From: DAOQAU01 sp964640325
GTDB lineage: Bacteria; Cyanobacteriota; Vampirovibrionia; Gastranaerophilales; Gastranaerophilaceae
Length of the DNA stretch: 64,000 nucleotides
Assembly: GCA_964640325.1 (NCBI GenBank)
Contig: CAZXID010000002.1
Location: 1-64,000 of the forward strand
Reading direction: 5' to 3'
Part shown: positions 17,947-26,289 of the stretch, piece by piece
Numbering within the stretch: the first letter of the stretch is position 1
How the letters are laid out: the number at the start of each line of letters is the position of its first letter
Program-made: the position numbers and the translations under genes
The notes under the pieces: generated by a model
What the model was told of the DNA's origin: nothing
The model's input: only the letters and a program-made list of their open reading frames with translations
The model's database searches: none

Positions 17947-18663
17947 TCATAATGCAAAAGGATTTTTGCTACTGTCTTCAACTATTTCATTTAAAACATT
18001 TTTCAAACTGTAAATTGTAGGAATCAGATATTTTTTTACCGATTCACCGTCAAATTCTTTGTCTGCCCTCTGTTTGCTTATTTCCATTGCCTTTGTAATT
18101 GCCCAATATTTTGGATGCGGCGATTTTTGGGCATCAGGATGCTTCTCAAAGCTATCGATATCACCCGGAATATTTGAAGTTATATCATTCATCCTTTTGG
18201 CATGATCACCTGTATAGATATACAAAGTATCAGCCTTGGGATTTAAAGGCCCTTTAATATTTGGATTAATGGTATTGATTATGTATGCTAAAGGATATGT
18301 GCCTATCTGGTCAACCATTTCAGTTAACGAGGCAAACCCTGGTTTTTCGGCAACTATTTCAACAAAAGGAATCGGAGAACTTATTTCGTTAAGCCACAAT
18401 CCGGCAAGAACATTGTTCTTATTGTTTAAGTTATCAAGCAAATCATCCGGATTTTTTCCTTTCAAGTATTCGTCAAGATATTTTTTATAATAAGATTTAA
18501 ACATACCTTCAAGTTTGCTACATATAAAGTCTTCCTTGGCTATAAGGCTTGTCTCTATTGGCCTTCCTTGCTTATCTTTAAAACAATTTTTTGCAAGACT
18601 TAATTGATATATTTGCTTAAATGCCGGTTGATTAGGTTTAAATAAATTACTCTGTATTTTCAT
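17947..18663 (-). CDS. Lineage-specific protein with PAFKQIYQL motif (paralogue of 17253)
   Basis: A 238-residue protein, first in a two-gene minus-strand operon (22-base gap). PAFKQIYQL at residues 13-21 and LAKNCF match the neighbour's PAFRQIYKL and VAKKCF. The block YIINTINPNIKGPLNPKADT is shared too. No signal peptide, membrane helix or known catalytic motif is visible. AAAGGC precedes the ATG. Function unknown. Confidence 0.6.
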   Translation of the reverse strand: MKIQSNLFKPNQPAFKQIYQLSLAKNCFKDKQGRPIETSLIAKEDFICSKLEGMFKSYYKKYLDEYLKGKNPDDLLDNLNNKNNVLAGLWLNEISSPIPFVEIVAEKPGFASLTEMVDQIGTYPLAYIINTINPNIKGPLNPKADTLYIYTGDHAKRMNDITSNIPGDIDSFEKHPDAQKSPHPKYWAITKAMEISKQRADKEFDGESVKKYLIPTIYSLKNVLNEIVEDSSKNPFAL

Positions 18664-18759
18664 ACTTTTGCCTTTTTAATTCTCTGGTGTTTTATACCTT
18701 GTAAAAATATTTTTTGTTATTTTGTAAAACATTTGTTACAAATTTTTTTTCAAAATTTG

Positions 18760-18768
18760 TGCTATAAT
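18760..18768 (+). promoter_or_regulatory. Extended -10 promoter of murE
   Basis: TGCTATAAT, with a 13-base palindrome ATTTGTTACAAAT (18731-18743) upstream that could be an operator. It gives murE its own promoter in spite of the cluster-like order with ftsI. Confidence 0.6.
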
Positions 18769-18809
18769 CGGCTTGAAATATCATACAAAAAAGGGAAGTG
18801 GGATTTTAA

Positions 18810-20273
18810 ATGAAACTGGATGATTTAATATCAGAATTACAATATGAAAAAAAATTAAACTTTGAAAATGTCGAAATAACTGGGATTTCCTATAATTCAA
18901 AAACAACAAAACAAGGTGATATATTTGTTTGCCTTGTCGGCGAACACTCTGACGGGCACGAATATTTTAAAAGCGCGCAAGAAAACGGCGCAAGTGCTTT
19001 TTTGACAGAAAAAGAACTTGATACAAAATTGCCTCAAATTATCGTTGAGTCTACAAGACAAAAAATAGCAGATATTGCAAATAAATTTTATGATTCGCCT
19101 TCCAAAAAGCTTAATTTGATAGGAATTACAGGCACAAACGGAAAAACCACCGTGACTCATCTTATCCAAAAAATATTTGAAGAAAATGAAAAACAATGTG
19201 CGCTTATAGGAACTTTAGGCTATAAACTAACTTCCGAAAGCGAATATAAAGAAGCAAAACACACCACGCCCCAAGCTCCAGAACTTCAATTTACACTGGA
19301 TTTGATAGCCGATAAAATGAAAATCCCAAACTGTGTCATGGAAGTAAGCTCACACGCATTGGAGCAAAATCGCGTAGGCGGATGTGTTTTTAAAGGCGCA
19401 GTTTTAACCAACTTAACCCAAGACCATTTGGATTATCACATTACAATGGATAAATATTTTGAGGCAAAGGCAATGCTCTTTAAAGGTCTTGAAAGCGGAT
19501 TTGCGGTTATTAACGCTGATGACTTGTACACAAAAAGATTTTTGGAAATTATACCCAAAGGAATTAAAATTTTAACTTACGGCATAAAAAATAAAGCAGA
19601 TATTATGGCAAAAAATGTCAGCTTTTCAATGAAAGGTGCCGAATTTGCCCTTGAAGCGGGCAAATTCGGCACCCAAAAAGTCAACTTGCAGATGAACGGA
19701 ATGTTTTCTGTTTACAATGTTTTAGCCGCAATTACAACAGGGCTTGCCCTCGGATTTAATCTTAAAAGTTGTATAAACCCACTTGAGCAGACAAAAGGAG
19801 TAGCCGGCAGATTTGAAATTGTGGCACAAAATCCGCTTGTAATAGTAGATTACGCACACACTCCCGACGGGCTTGAAAATGTTTTAAAAGCCGCAAAAGA
19901 AATAACACCAAAAAATTCGGAGCTTATTTGCCTTTTTGGCTGCGGAGGCGATAGGGATGCAACAAAGCGCCCAAAAATGGGAGCTATTGCCGAATATATT
20001 TCTGACAAAATTATTATAACCTCGGATAATCCGAGAAGCGAAGAGCCGCAACAAATTATAACAGATATTCTTGCGGGACTGAGATCAATAACATCAAAAA
20101 AAGTTTTTGTTGAAGCAGATCGCGGCAGGGCTATTGCTCTTTTAAAGACAATATGCAAAAATAATGACGTAATTGTCATAGCGGGAAAAGGACACGAAGA
20201 TTACCAGATTTTAAAAGACAAAACAATCCACTTTGACGACAGAGAAGAAGCAAGACGGGTATTTACCAAATAA
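18810..20273 (+). CDS. murE: UDP-MurNAc-L-Ala-D-Glu:diaminopimelate ligase
   Basis: Cytosolic Mur ligase that adds the third residue of the peptidoglycan stem peptide using ATP. It shows the Mur ATP-binding loop GITGTNGKTTVTHL, the VMEVSSHALEQ and NLTQDHLDYH blocks, and DNPRSEEP near residue 409, the motif linked to meso-diaminopimelate specificity. Length 487 is normal. GGGAAG lies upstream of the ATG, about 40 bases after its promoter. Confidence 0.95.
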   Translation: MKLDDLISELQYEKKLNFENVEITGISYNSKTTKQGDIFVCLVGEHSDGHEYFKSAQENGASAFLTEKELDTKLPQIIVESTRQKIADIANKFYDSPSKKLNLIGITGTNGKTTVTHLIQKIFEENEKQCALIGTLGYKLTSESEYKEAKHTTPQAPELQFTLDLIADKMKIPNCVMEVSSHALEQNRVGGCVFKGAVLTNLTQDHLDYHITMDKYFEAKAMLFKGLESGFAVINADDLYTKRFLEIIPKGIKILTYGIKNKADIMAKNVSFSMKGAEFALEAGKFGTQKVNLQMNGMFSVYNVLAAITTGLALGFNLKSCINPLEQTKGVAGRFEIVAQNPLVIVDYAHTPDGLENVLKAAKEITPKNSELICLFGCGGDRDATKRPKMGAIAEYISDKIIITSDNPRSEEPQQIITDILAGLRSITSKKVFVEADRGRAIALLKTICKNNDVIVIAGKGHEDYQILKDKTIHFDDREEARRVFTK

Positions 20274-20276
20274 AAA

Positions 20277-20348
20277 CGTCATCCTGAACTTGTTTCAGGA
20301 TCTCATAGGCGAAAGGCTTTGCGATGCTGAACTAAATTCAGCATGACA
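20277..20348. repeat. Dispersed palindromic repeat, type A
   Basis: Begins CGTCATCCTGAACTTG and ends CTAAATTCAGCATGAC. Each end is itself palindromic (CTGAACTTGTTTCAG, CTGAACTAAATTCAG). Other copies are at 21349, 23127, 23731, 26967, 56880, 59297, 61381 and 62416. It fills most of the spacer between murE and nagA. Confidence 0.85.
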
Positions 20349-20360
20349 TGATAGGAAAAA

Positions 20361-21338
20361 ATGGACATTACGAATTTTGAAAAATTTCATAAATCAAAAC
20401 TGCTTGTGGAACAGCACTTTCACGGGGCTTTCGGAGTGGATTTTTCAACCTGTGAATCCGATGAAATTTTACCTCTTGCAAAAAAACTCTTGCAAAAAGG
20501 AATCGGCGGTTTTTATCCGACACTTGTCACAGACACTATTGAAAACATCAAATGCCAAATCAGACGGATAAAAACCGCCGCAGGAAAACAAACCCCTCAA
20601 ATGGCAAAAATTTTAGGGATTCATATTGAAGGAATATTTCTTAATCCGGAAAAAAGCGGAATCCATGACAAAAACTTATTTTTAAATCCTACTGTTAGTA
20701 ACTATAAACTCATAGAAGACGATTTTATAAAAATAGTTACACTTGCACCCGAATTAGATGAAAACTTTGAACTGAGCAGATATTTAAAACTCAAAGGCGT
20801 TAAGATTCAGTCAGGACACTGTATAGGTTCAAACTTAAGTCATTGTAACGGGGCTACACACCTTTTTAATGCGATGTCAGGGATAAATCATAGAGAAAAT
20901 TCGACTGCGCTGAGCGCTTTAAATGATGATAGGATTTATACAGAGATTATCGCCGATGGGATTCATTTGAGCGAAGATATTTTAAAGTTGGTTTTCAAAA
21001 CAAAACCTCATGACAAAATCATTTTGATATCAGATTCTCTGCCGATTGCGGGAAGCAATTTAAAAGAAATGAATTTTGGAGGCAAACAAATTTTCTATGA
21101 CGGCAAAAAAGCAACGTCAAAAGAAGGTACACTTGCAGGAAGCACCGCTTTTTTGGATGAAATTATAAGAAACTTATCACTGAAAAATCCTGAAAACTTT
21201 GAAAATTATGTAAAAATGGCAAGCGATAACCTATATAAATACCACCAAATCGAAATTGACGGATGTGTTTTTTGGGATGAAGATTTCAACATAACCGCGG
21301 TAGAAAAAGACGGAGTCGTATTATATAAAAATAATTAA
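20361..21338 (+). CDS. nagA: N-acetylglucosamine-6-phosphate deacetylase, short form
   Basis: Removes acetate from GlcNAc-6-phosphate in amino-sugar use and peptidoglycan recycling. Family signs are EQHFHGAFG (metal-binding HxH), GIHIEGIFLNPEKSGIH, SGHCIGS, ATHLFNAMSG and DGIHLS. At 325 residues it is shorter than typical NagA (about 380), because the N-terminal small beta domain is almost absent: the metal motif is at residue 20. ATAGGAAAAA precedes the ATG. Confidence 0.88.
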   Translation: MDITNFEKFHKSKLLVEQHFHGAFGVDFSTCESDEILPLAKKLLQKGIGGFYPTLVTDTIENIKCQIRRIKTAAGKQTPQMAKILGIHIEGIFLNPEKSGIHDKNLFLNPTVSNYKLIEDDFIKIVTLAPELDENFELSRYLKLKGVKIQSGHCIGSNLSHCNGATHLFNAMSGINHRENSTALSALNDDRIYTEIIADGIHLSEDILKLVFKTKPHDKIILISDSLPIAGSNLKEMNFGGKQIFYDGKKATSKEGTLAGSTAFLDEIIRNLSLKNPENFENYVKMASDNLYKYHQIEIDGCVFWDEDFNITAVEKDGVVLYKNN

Positions 21339-21348
21339 ATATTATTAT

Positions 21349-21420
21349 AATGCTGAACTTGTTCCAACATCTTACCGGCGTTAACCAAGGGATAGATCCT
21401 GAAATAAATTCAGGATAACA
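21349..21420. repeat. Dispersed palindromic repeat, type A
   Basis: Copy between nagA and ilvD: TGCTGAACTTGTTCC...GATCCTGAAATAAATTCAGGATAACA. Confidence 0.8.
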
Positions 21421-21442
21421 AATCAAAAAAGGGAATAAATAA

Positions 21443-23095
21443 ATGAAAAGCGATGAAATAAAAAAGGGAATATCAAGAACTCCTCACAGAGGCTTTTTGT
21501 ATGCAACGGGAGTAAGCAAAGAGGGTTTAAAAAGACCTTTTATCGGAATCGCCAGTTCGTTTTCTGACTTGGTCCCCGGACATATCGGAATGAGGGATTT
21601 GGAACGTCAAATTGAAAAAGGAATCCACTCAGGCGGCGGTCAGTCTTTTATTTTCGGCACTCCCGCCATCTGTGACGGTCTTGCAATGGGACATTCTGGC
21701 ATGCGCTACTCGCTTCCTTCGCGCGACTTAATCGCCGACTGCGTGGAAAGCGTTGCTGCAGCACATCAATTAGACGGAATTGTTCTGCTTTCCAATTGCG
21801 ATAAAATTACACCCGGAATGATTTTGGGCGCTTTAAGATTAAATATTCCCGCCATTGTGGTAACGGCAGGTCCAATGCTTGACGGGTTTTCAAAAGGCGA
21901 AAAACTTACTATGATACGTGGGTTTGAAGCAATAGGAAAATGCGCAAACGGCGAAATTTCCCAAGAAAGACTTTTTGAAATCGAAGAAAATTCCTGTCCT
22001 TCGGCGGGCTCTTGTCAAGGACTTTATACCGCAAATACTATGGCTTGTTTGACAGAAGTTATGGGGATGAGTTTGCCTTATTGTGCCACCGCAAGTGCTG
22101 TTTCTTCCCAAAAGCGCAGAATAGCTTTTGAAAGCGGAATGGCAATCGTTGATATGGTAAAAAGCAGTGTAAAACCGCTTGATATAATAACAAAAGATTC
22201 AATCAAAAACGCTATCGTAATGGATTTGGCACTCGGTGGCTCGACAAATTCCGTACTCCACCTGCTTGCAATCGCTAATCAAGCCCAAATTAACATTAAG
22301 CTTGATGATTTTGAAAAATTGAGCCATGTTATTAATCAAATAATAAAATTAGACCCGTCTTCAACAACCACCATGAGCGATTTTCACCTTGCAGGCGGGA
22401 TTCCTGCGGCAATTAAAACTCTTTTTGGCAAAACTCCTGAGCTTAAAAACACAAAAAATTGTGTTGGAATTTCAATTGAAAAAATAGCAAAATCCGCTTG
22501 GGTTGATGAAAATGTAATAAAACCGTTTAATGCACCGTTAACCAAAAATGCGGGACTTGGAATTTTGTACGGGAATTTAGCCACAGAAGGTTCTGTGATA
22601 AAAATTTCAGGCGTGGATGAAGGCTGTTTTGAATTTGAAGGAACAGCAATGCCCTATGACAGCGAAGAAGAAGCGATGAAAGCGCTTGAAAATAATGAAA
22701 TTAAGTCCGGACACGTTATTGTAATTCGATATGAAGGTCCAAAAGGCGGACCGGGCATGAGAGAAATGCTTGCCCCGACCTCGCTTTTGGTGGGAAAAGG
22801 TTTGGGAAAAACTGCCGCATTAATTACAGACGGAAGATTTTCCGGTGCCACAAGGGGAATTTGCATCGGGCACATTTCGCCTGAAGCTGCACTTGGAGGG
22901 CCTTTGGCTTTAATTAAAAAAGGTGATAAAATTAAGATAGATATCAACAAACGTTCAATCCAACTTCTTGTTGATGAAGCGGAACTTTCAAAAAGGAAAA
23001 CTGAGCTTAAGCCTTTTAATCTGCCAAAAAAAGGATACCTCGCAAGATATTCTCAAGCCGTAAAAAGCGCAAGTGTCGGTGCGATAACAGGGTGA
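21443..23095 (+). CDS. ilvD: Dihydroxy-acid dehydratase
   Basis: Fe-S dehydratase of valine, leucine and isoleucine synthesis. The cluster and substrate motifs NCDKITPGMILG and ENSCPSAGSCQGLYTANTM are intact, as is GPKGGPGMREML near the C terminus. Length 550 is normal. GGGAA lies before the ATG. No other branched-chain amino-acid genes are adjacent. Confidence 0.96.
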   Translation: MKSDEIKKGISRTPHRGFLYATGVSKEGLKRPFIGIASSFSDLVPGHIGMRDLERQIEKGIHSGGGQSFIFGTPAICDGLAMGHSGMRYSLPSRDLIADCVESVAAAHQLDGIVLLSNCDKITPGMILGALRLNIPAIVVTAGPMLDGFSKGEKLTMIRGFEAIGKCANGEISQERLFEIEENSCPSAGSCQGLYTANTMACLTEVMGMSLPYCATASAVSSQKRRIAFESGMAIVDMVKSSVKPLDIITKDSIKNAIVMDLALGGSTNSVLHLLAIANQAQINIKLDDFEKLSHVINQIIKLDPSSTTTMSDFHLAGGIPAAIKTLFGKTPELKNTKNCVGISIEKIAKSAWVDENVIKPFNAPLTKNAGLGILYGNLATEGSVIKISGVDEGCFEFEGTAMPYDSEEEAMKALENNEIKSGHVIVIRYEGPKGGPGMREMLAPTSLLVGKGLGKTAALITDGRFSGATRGICIGHISPEAALGGPLALIKKGDKIKIDINKRSIQLLVDEAELSKRKTELKPFNLPKKGYLARYSQAVKSASVGAITG

Positions 23096-23126
23096 AGAGT
23101 GAAGGGCTAAAATGTTACAAAAAATT

Positions 23127-23200
23127 ACGTCATCCTGAACTCGTTTCAGGATCTCATAAGCGAACAACCTTGCGATGCTGAAATGAATTCAGCATGACGT
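23127..23200. repeat. Dispersed palindromic repeat, type A
   Basis: ACGTCATCCTGAACTCG... to ...AATTCAGCATGACGT. It fills the spacer and runs up to the start of the next gene, leaving no room for a normal ribosome site. Confidence 0.8.
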
Positions 23201-23202
23201 GA

Positions 23203-24579
23203 ATGAAACAAATGAAAAAATTAATCGACTATAAAGAAGAAATACAAAAATGTTCCAAGTGCGGGCTTTGCCAATCTGTTTGTCCTGTTTATAAAATAAC
23301 CGGCAACGATTGCGCCGTTTCGCGCGGCAAATTTATTATGCTGGGCGGAATTATTAAAGGCGATTTAAAATTAAACCAAAATGTCAACAAATATCTTGAT
23401 ATGTGCTTGAAGTGTAATGCCTGCAAGGATTTTTGCCCCAGCGGAATTGATGCCAGAGAAATTTTTACCTGCGCAAAATGCGAATATTTTGAAAGCTTAG
23501 ACAATAAGGCGAGTTCAAAAATTTTAAAATTTTTGAACTCGCCCCCTGTATTTAATTTGTTTTTAAATTACGCAAAAATCTGCACAAACGCTTACCGTTT
23601 TTTGAAAGCAGATAAATTATTAACATTATTTTACCCGGTACTTTTAAAATTCAATTTTAGCAAAAGAATAATTTTAGCAAACGAATTTATTGGTGCAGTA
23701 AACTGCACCCTACATTCTATAAAAAATAATTGTCATGCTGAACTTGTTTCAGCATCTATCCGGCATGCGACCAAAGGAAAGATCCCGCATACATCGCAAG
23801 CGATACCCTCCCTTGTAATCCTCGCTCCGCTTCGGGAACAAGAGGAGCTGCAAGTGCGGGATGACAAAGCTAGGGTTGTGTATTTCAAAGGCTGCGTAAA
23901 CGAGTATTTGAACCCTTGTGTAAAAAATGCAACCGAGAATATTTTGAACAAAATGGGCGTAAATATTTTACCCACCAGTTTTCAATGCTGCGGAGTCCCA
24001 TTTTTGTCGTTGGGAAACGCCGAACAATTTAAAAAACAGGCGGAATTTAATTTGGCACAAATCCCCGATGAGTTTGACTACTTTTTAACCGATTGTGCCA
24101 GTTGCCAAAATGCATTTGTAGAATATAAAAAAGTGATTGAAGATGAAAAACTGCTTCAAAAACTTGATAAAATTCTTGAAAAATCACTGAATATTAATGA
24201 ATTTATCGTTAAAAATGTTGAAAAATTTGAATTTGATAAAAAGGTTAAAATAACCTTCCACAAACCATGCCACCTTGAAAACATTGATTTTTTGCAGGAA
24301 TTTTTGAACAAAGCAGAAAACATCGAATATATAGAGATGAAAGAATTTGACTCCTGCTGCGGGTTTGCAGGTGCTTTTGCGCTAAATAACTCAGAAATTT
24401 CAAAAGAAATTTCTTCAAAAAAAGCACAAAATGCAATCGACACAAAAGCCGACTACATTTTAACATCCTGCCCTTCTTGTGTTTTAGGGCTAAAACAGGG
24501 TTTAATAGAAAGGGGTAAATTTACCCCTGTATTAAATTTTGTAGAATTTATCCAAATCTTTATAAAAACTTTACATTAG
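23203..24579 (+). CDS. (Fe-S)-binding oxidoreductase subunit, GlcF/LutA-like
   Basis: A 458-residue protein with two [4Fe-4S] ferredoxin motifs at the N terminus (CSKCGLCQSVCP and CLKCNACKDFCP) and two CCG domains (GCVNEYLNPC...CCGVPF, then CHLENI...CCGFAGAF and CPSC). This is the build of glycolate oxidase GlcF, LutA and heterodisulfide reductase HdrB/D-type subunits. No flavin subunit is next to it, so the electron donor is unknown. Residues about 177-222 are encoded by an inserted type A repeat in frame, between the ferredoxin and CCG regions. Starts ATG 23203 and 23212 are both possible. Confidence 0.85.
   Translation: MKQMKKLIDYKEEIQKCSKCGLCQSVCPVYKITGNDCAVSRGKFIMLGGIIKGDLKLNQNVNKYLDMCLKCNACKDFCPSGIDAREIFTCAKCEYFESLDNKASSKILKFLNSPPVFNLFLNYAKICTNAYRFLKADKLLTLFYPVLLKFNFSKRIILANEFIGAVNCTLHSIKNNCHAELVSASIRHATKGKIPHTSQAIPSLVILAPLREQEELQVRDDKARVVYFKGCVNEYLNPCVKNATENILNKMGVNILPTSFQCCGVPFLSLGNAEQFKKQAEFNLAQIPDEFDYFLTDCASCQNAFVEYKKVIEDEKLLQKLDKILEKSLNINEFIVKNVEKFEFDKKVKITFHKPCHLENIDFLQEFLNKAENIEYIEMKEFDSCCGFAGAFALNNSEISKEISSKKAQNAIDTKADYILTSCPSCVLGLKQGLIERGKFTPVLNFVEFIQIFIKTLH
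23731..23867. repeat. Long composite type A repeat inside a coding region
   Basis: TGTCATGCTGAACTTG... to ...GTGCGGGATGACA, with an internal module (CCTCCCTTGTAATCCTCGC...AACAAGAGGAG) also found, inverted, in the copy at 61381. It is read in frame as about 46 extra residues. Confidence 0.8.
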
Positions 24580-24650
24580 TTAAACTATTTACATATTATG
24601 TGTGTAATTGTAGTATTATATAGTTATAAAATGTATTTCTTGGAGGGATT

Positions 24651-25973
24651 TTGTCCGAAAAATTCAAAATAAAAGGTGGAGTGCCCTTAAAGGGCGAAGT
24701 GTCAATCGGAGGGGCTAAAAATGCTGTGTTAAAGCTTATGGCAGCTGCGATTTTGGCAAAAGGCGAAACCAAAATTTATAACGTTCCCGATCTTACAGAC
24801 GTTGAGATTATGTCAAGTGTTATTGAAGGCTTGGGCGCAAAAATCGTTTATGACAAAATCGAAAAATCAATCAGTATTGATGCGACAGACCTTTCAAGCA
24901 TAACCGCAAAATACGAGTTGGTAAGCAAAATGAGAGCCTCATTTATAATTTTAGGTGCGCTTGTTTCAAGATGCAAAGAAGCAATGGTAGCACTTCCCGG
25001 CGGTTGTGCCATAGGAGAGCGCAGAGTTGATTTTCACATAAAAGGCTTAGAAGCTCTTGGCACGAAAATAAAAATCGAAAACGGATACGTGCATGCAAAA
25101 GTTTCAAAACTCACAGGGGCAGACGTTTACCTTGATATCCCTTCGGTCGGGGCGACAGAAAATCTTATGCTGGCTTCTGTCTTTGCAGATGGTTCGACAA
25201 GAATTCAAAATGCCGCGCAAGAGCCTGAAATAATTGATTTAGCTAACTTCCTCAACACAATGGGTGCTGACATTTCAGGGGCGGGAACATCAGAAATTGT
25301 AATAAACGGAGTCAAAGAAAACTCACTAAGACCTATCGAATATACAACAATTCCCGACAGAATAGAAGCCGGTACTTATATGTCAGCCATAATTGCCACA
25401 AAAGGAAAAGCGATTATAAGAAATGTTTTTCCTGCACATTTGACTTTTTTCAACGACAAATTGCTTAAAATGGGCGCAAACATCAAATTAATCGAGCCCA
25501 CGGCACTTGAGGTTTCGTGCAAAAACCGCCTGAGTTCAATAAATTTTGTAACTCAACCGTATCCGGGCTTCCCTACAGACCTTCAATCAATGGCTATGGC
25601 ACTTTTGTCAACCTCAGAAGGAGTCGGGGTTATTACAGAAAGCCTTTACGAAAATAGATTTATGCAGGTTCCCGACCTTGTAAGAATGGGCGCAGACATT
25701 CATCAAGACAGAAATCATGCTATAATAAAAGGTGTTAAAAAACTTGCGGGAACAGATGTTTCTGCAAGCGACTTAAGAGCAGGGGCTTCGCTTGCTGTAG
25801 CAGGGCTTATGGCAGAAGGGATTACGACTATCGAAAACCTTCATCATATAGACCGCGGCTACGAAAGATTTGAAGAAAAAATAAGACTGCTCGGCGGCAA
25901 AATTGAACGTTACAACGACGAAAATCCGTCAGCAAAAATAAAAGAAGGATTGTATAATGAAACCCATTTATAA
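24651..25973 (+). CDS. murA: UDP-N-acetylglucosamine 1-carboxyvinyltransferase
   Basis: First committed step of peptidoglycan synthesis. GGAKNAVLKLMAAAIL binds substrate at the N terminus; LPGGCAIGERRVDFH carries the catalytic, fosfomycin-target cysteine. The C-terminal block AGASLAVAGLMAEG is also typical. It starts at TTG 24651 after GGAGGG. The C terminus is extended by about 15 residues and overlaps the next gene by 17 bases. Confidence 0.95.
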   Translation: MSEKFKIKGGVPLKGEVSIGGAKNAVLKLMAAAILAKGETKIYNVPDLTDVEIMSSVIEGLGAKIVYDKIEKSISIDATDLSSITAKYELVSKMRASFIILGALVSRCKEAMVALPGGCAIGERRVDFHIKGLEALGTKIKIENGYVHAKVSKLTGADVYLDIPSVGATENLMLASVFADGSTRIQNAAQEPEIIDLANFLNTMGADISGAGTSEIVINGVKENSLRPIEYTTIPDRIEAGTYMSAIIATKGKAIIRNVFPAHLTFFNDKLLKMGANIKLIEPTALEVSCKNRLSSINFVTQPYPGFPTDLQSMAMALLSTSEGVGVITESLYENRFMQVPDLVRMGADIHQDRNHAIIKGVKKLAGTDVSASDLRAGASLAVAGLMAEGITTIENLHHIDRGYERFEEKIRLLGGKIERYNDENPSAKIKEGLYNETHL

Positions 25974-26289
25974 AAGATGGTACGATCATGATCCGCTGTT
26001 GCTTGAAGTAATTGAACTTCTAAGAAATTATCAAGAAGAATTAAAAACTCAAGCAGAAGTTTTCTTGAAAAAAATTGAAGAAAAGGTCTCAAAAGATGCT
26101 ATTGACAGATTTTACATACTTGTAAAACCCGTCAATGGGAATCGTTGGTATGATCATGACCCAGTTATTTCAAAAACAGTCGAACTTTTAAGAGTTGTTC
26201 CGCCTGATGTCCAAAAAAGCTGTGCAAAACATTTTATTGATTCACTCAAAGAAATAGGAATTGAATACGCAAGTCCTAATTTAAAATAA
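25957..26289 (+). CDS. Small protein with duplicated RWYDHDP motif
   Basis: A 110-residue protein built from two copies of one unit: RWYDHDPLLLEVIELLRN at residues 7-24 and RWYDHDPVISKTVELLRV at about 63-80, each followed by a helical stretch. I know no assigned function for this motif. It overlaps murA upstream (17 bases) and mfd downstream (TAATG, one base), so it is tightly co-translated with both. Confidence 0.75.
   Translation: MKPIYKRWYDHDPLLLEVIELLRNYQEELKTQAEVFLKKIEEKVSKDAIDRFYILVKPVNGNRWYDHDPVISKTVELLRVVPPDVQKSCAKHFIDSLKEIGIEYASPNLK

Noticed and set aside
18897..19196. 99-codon minus-strand frame and many other antisense frames in murE, ilvD, mfd and similar
   Set aside because: They overlap well-supported genes, have no ribosome sites and show compositions expected from reverse reading.
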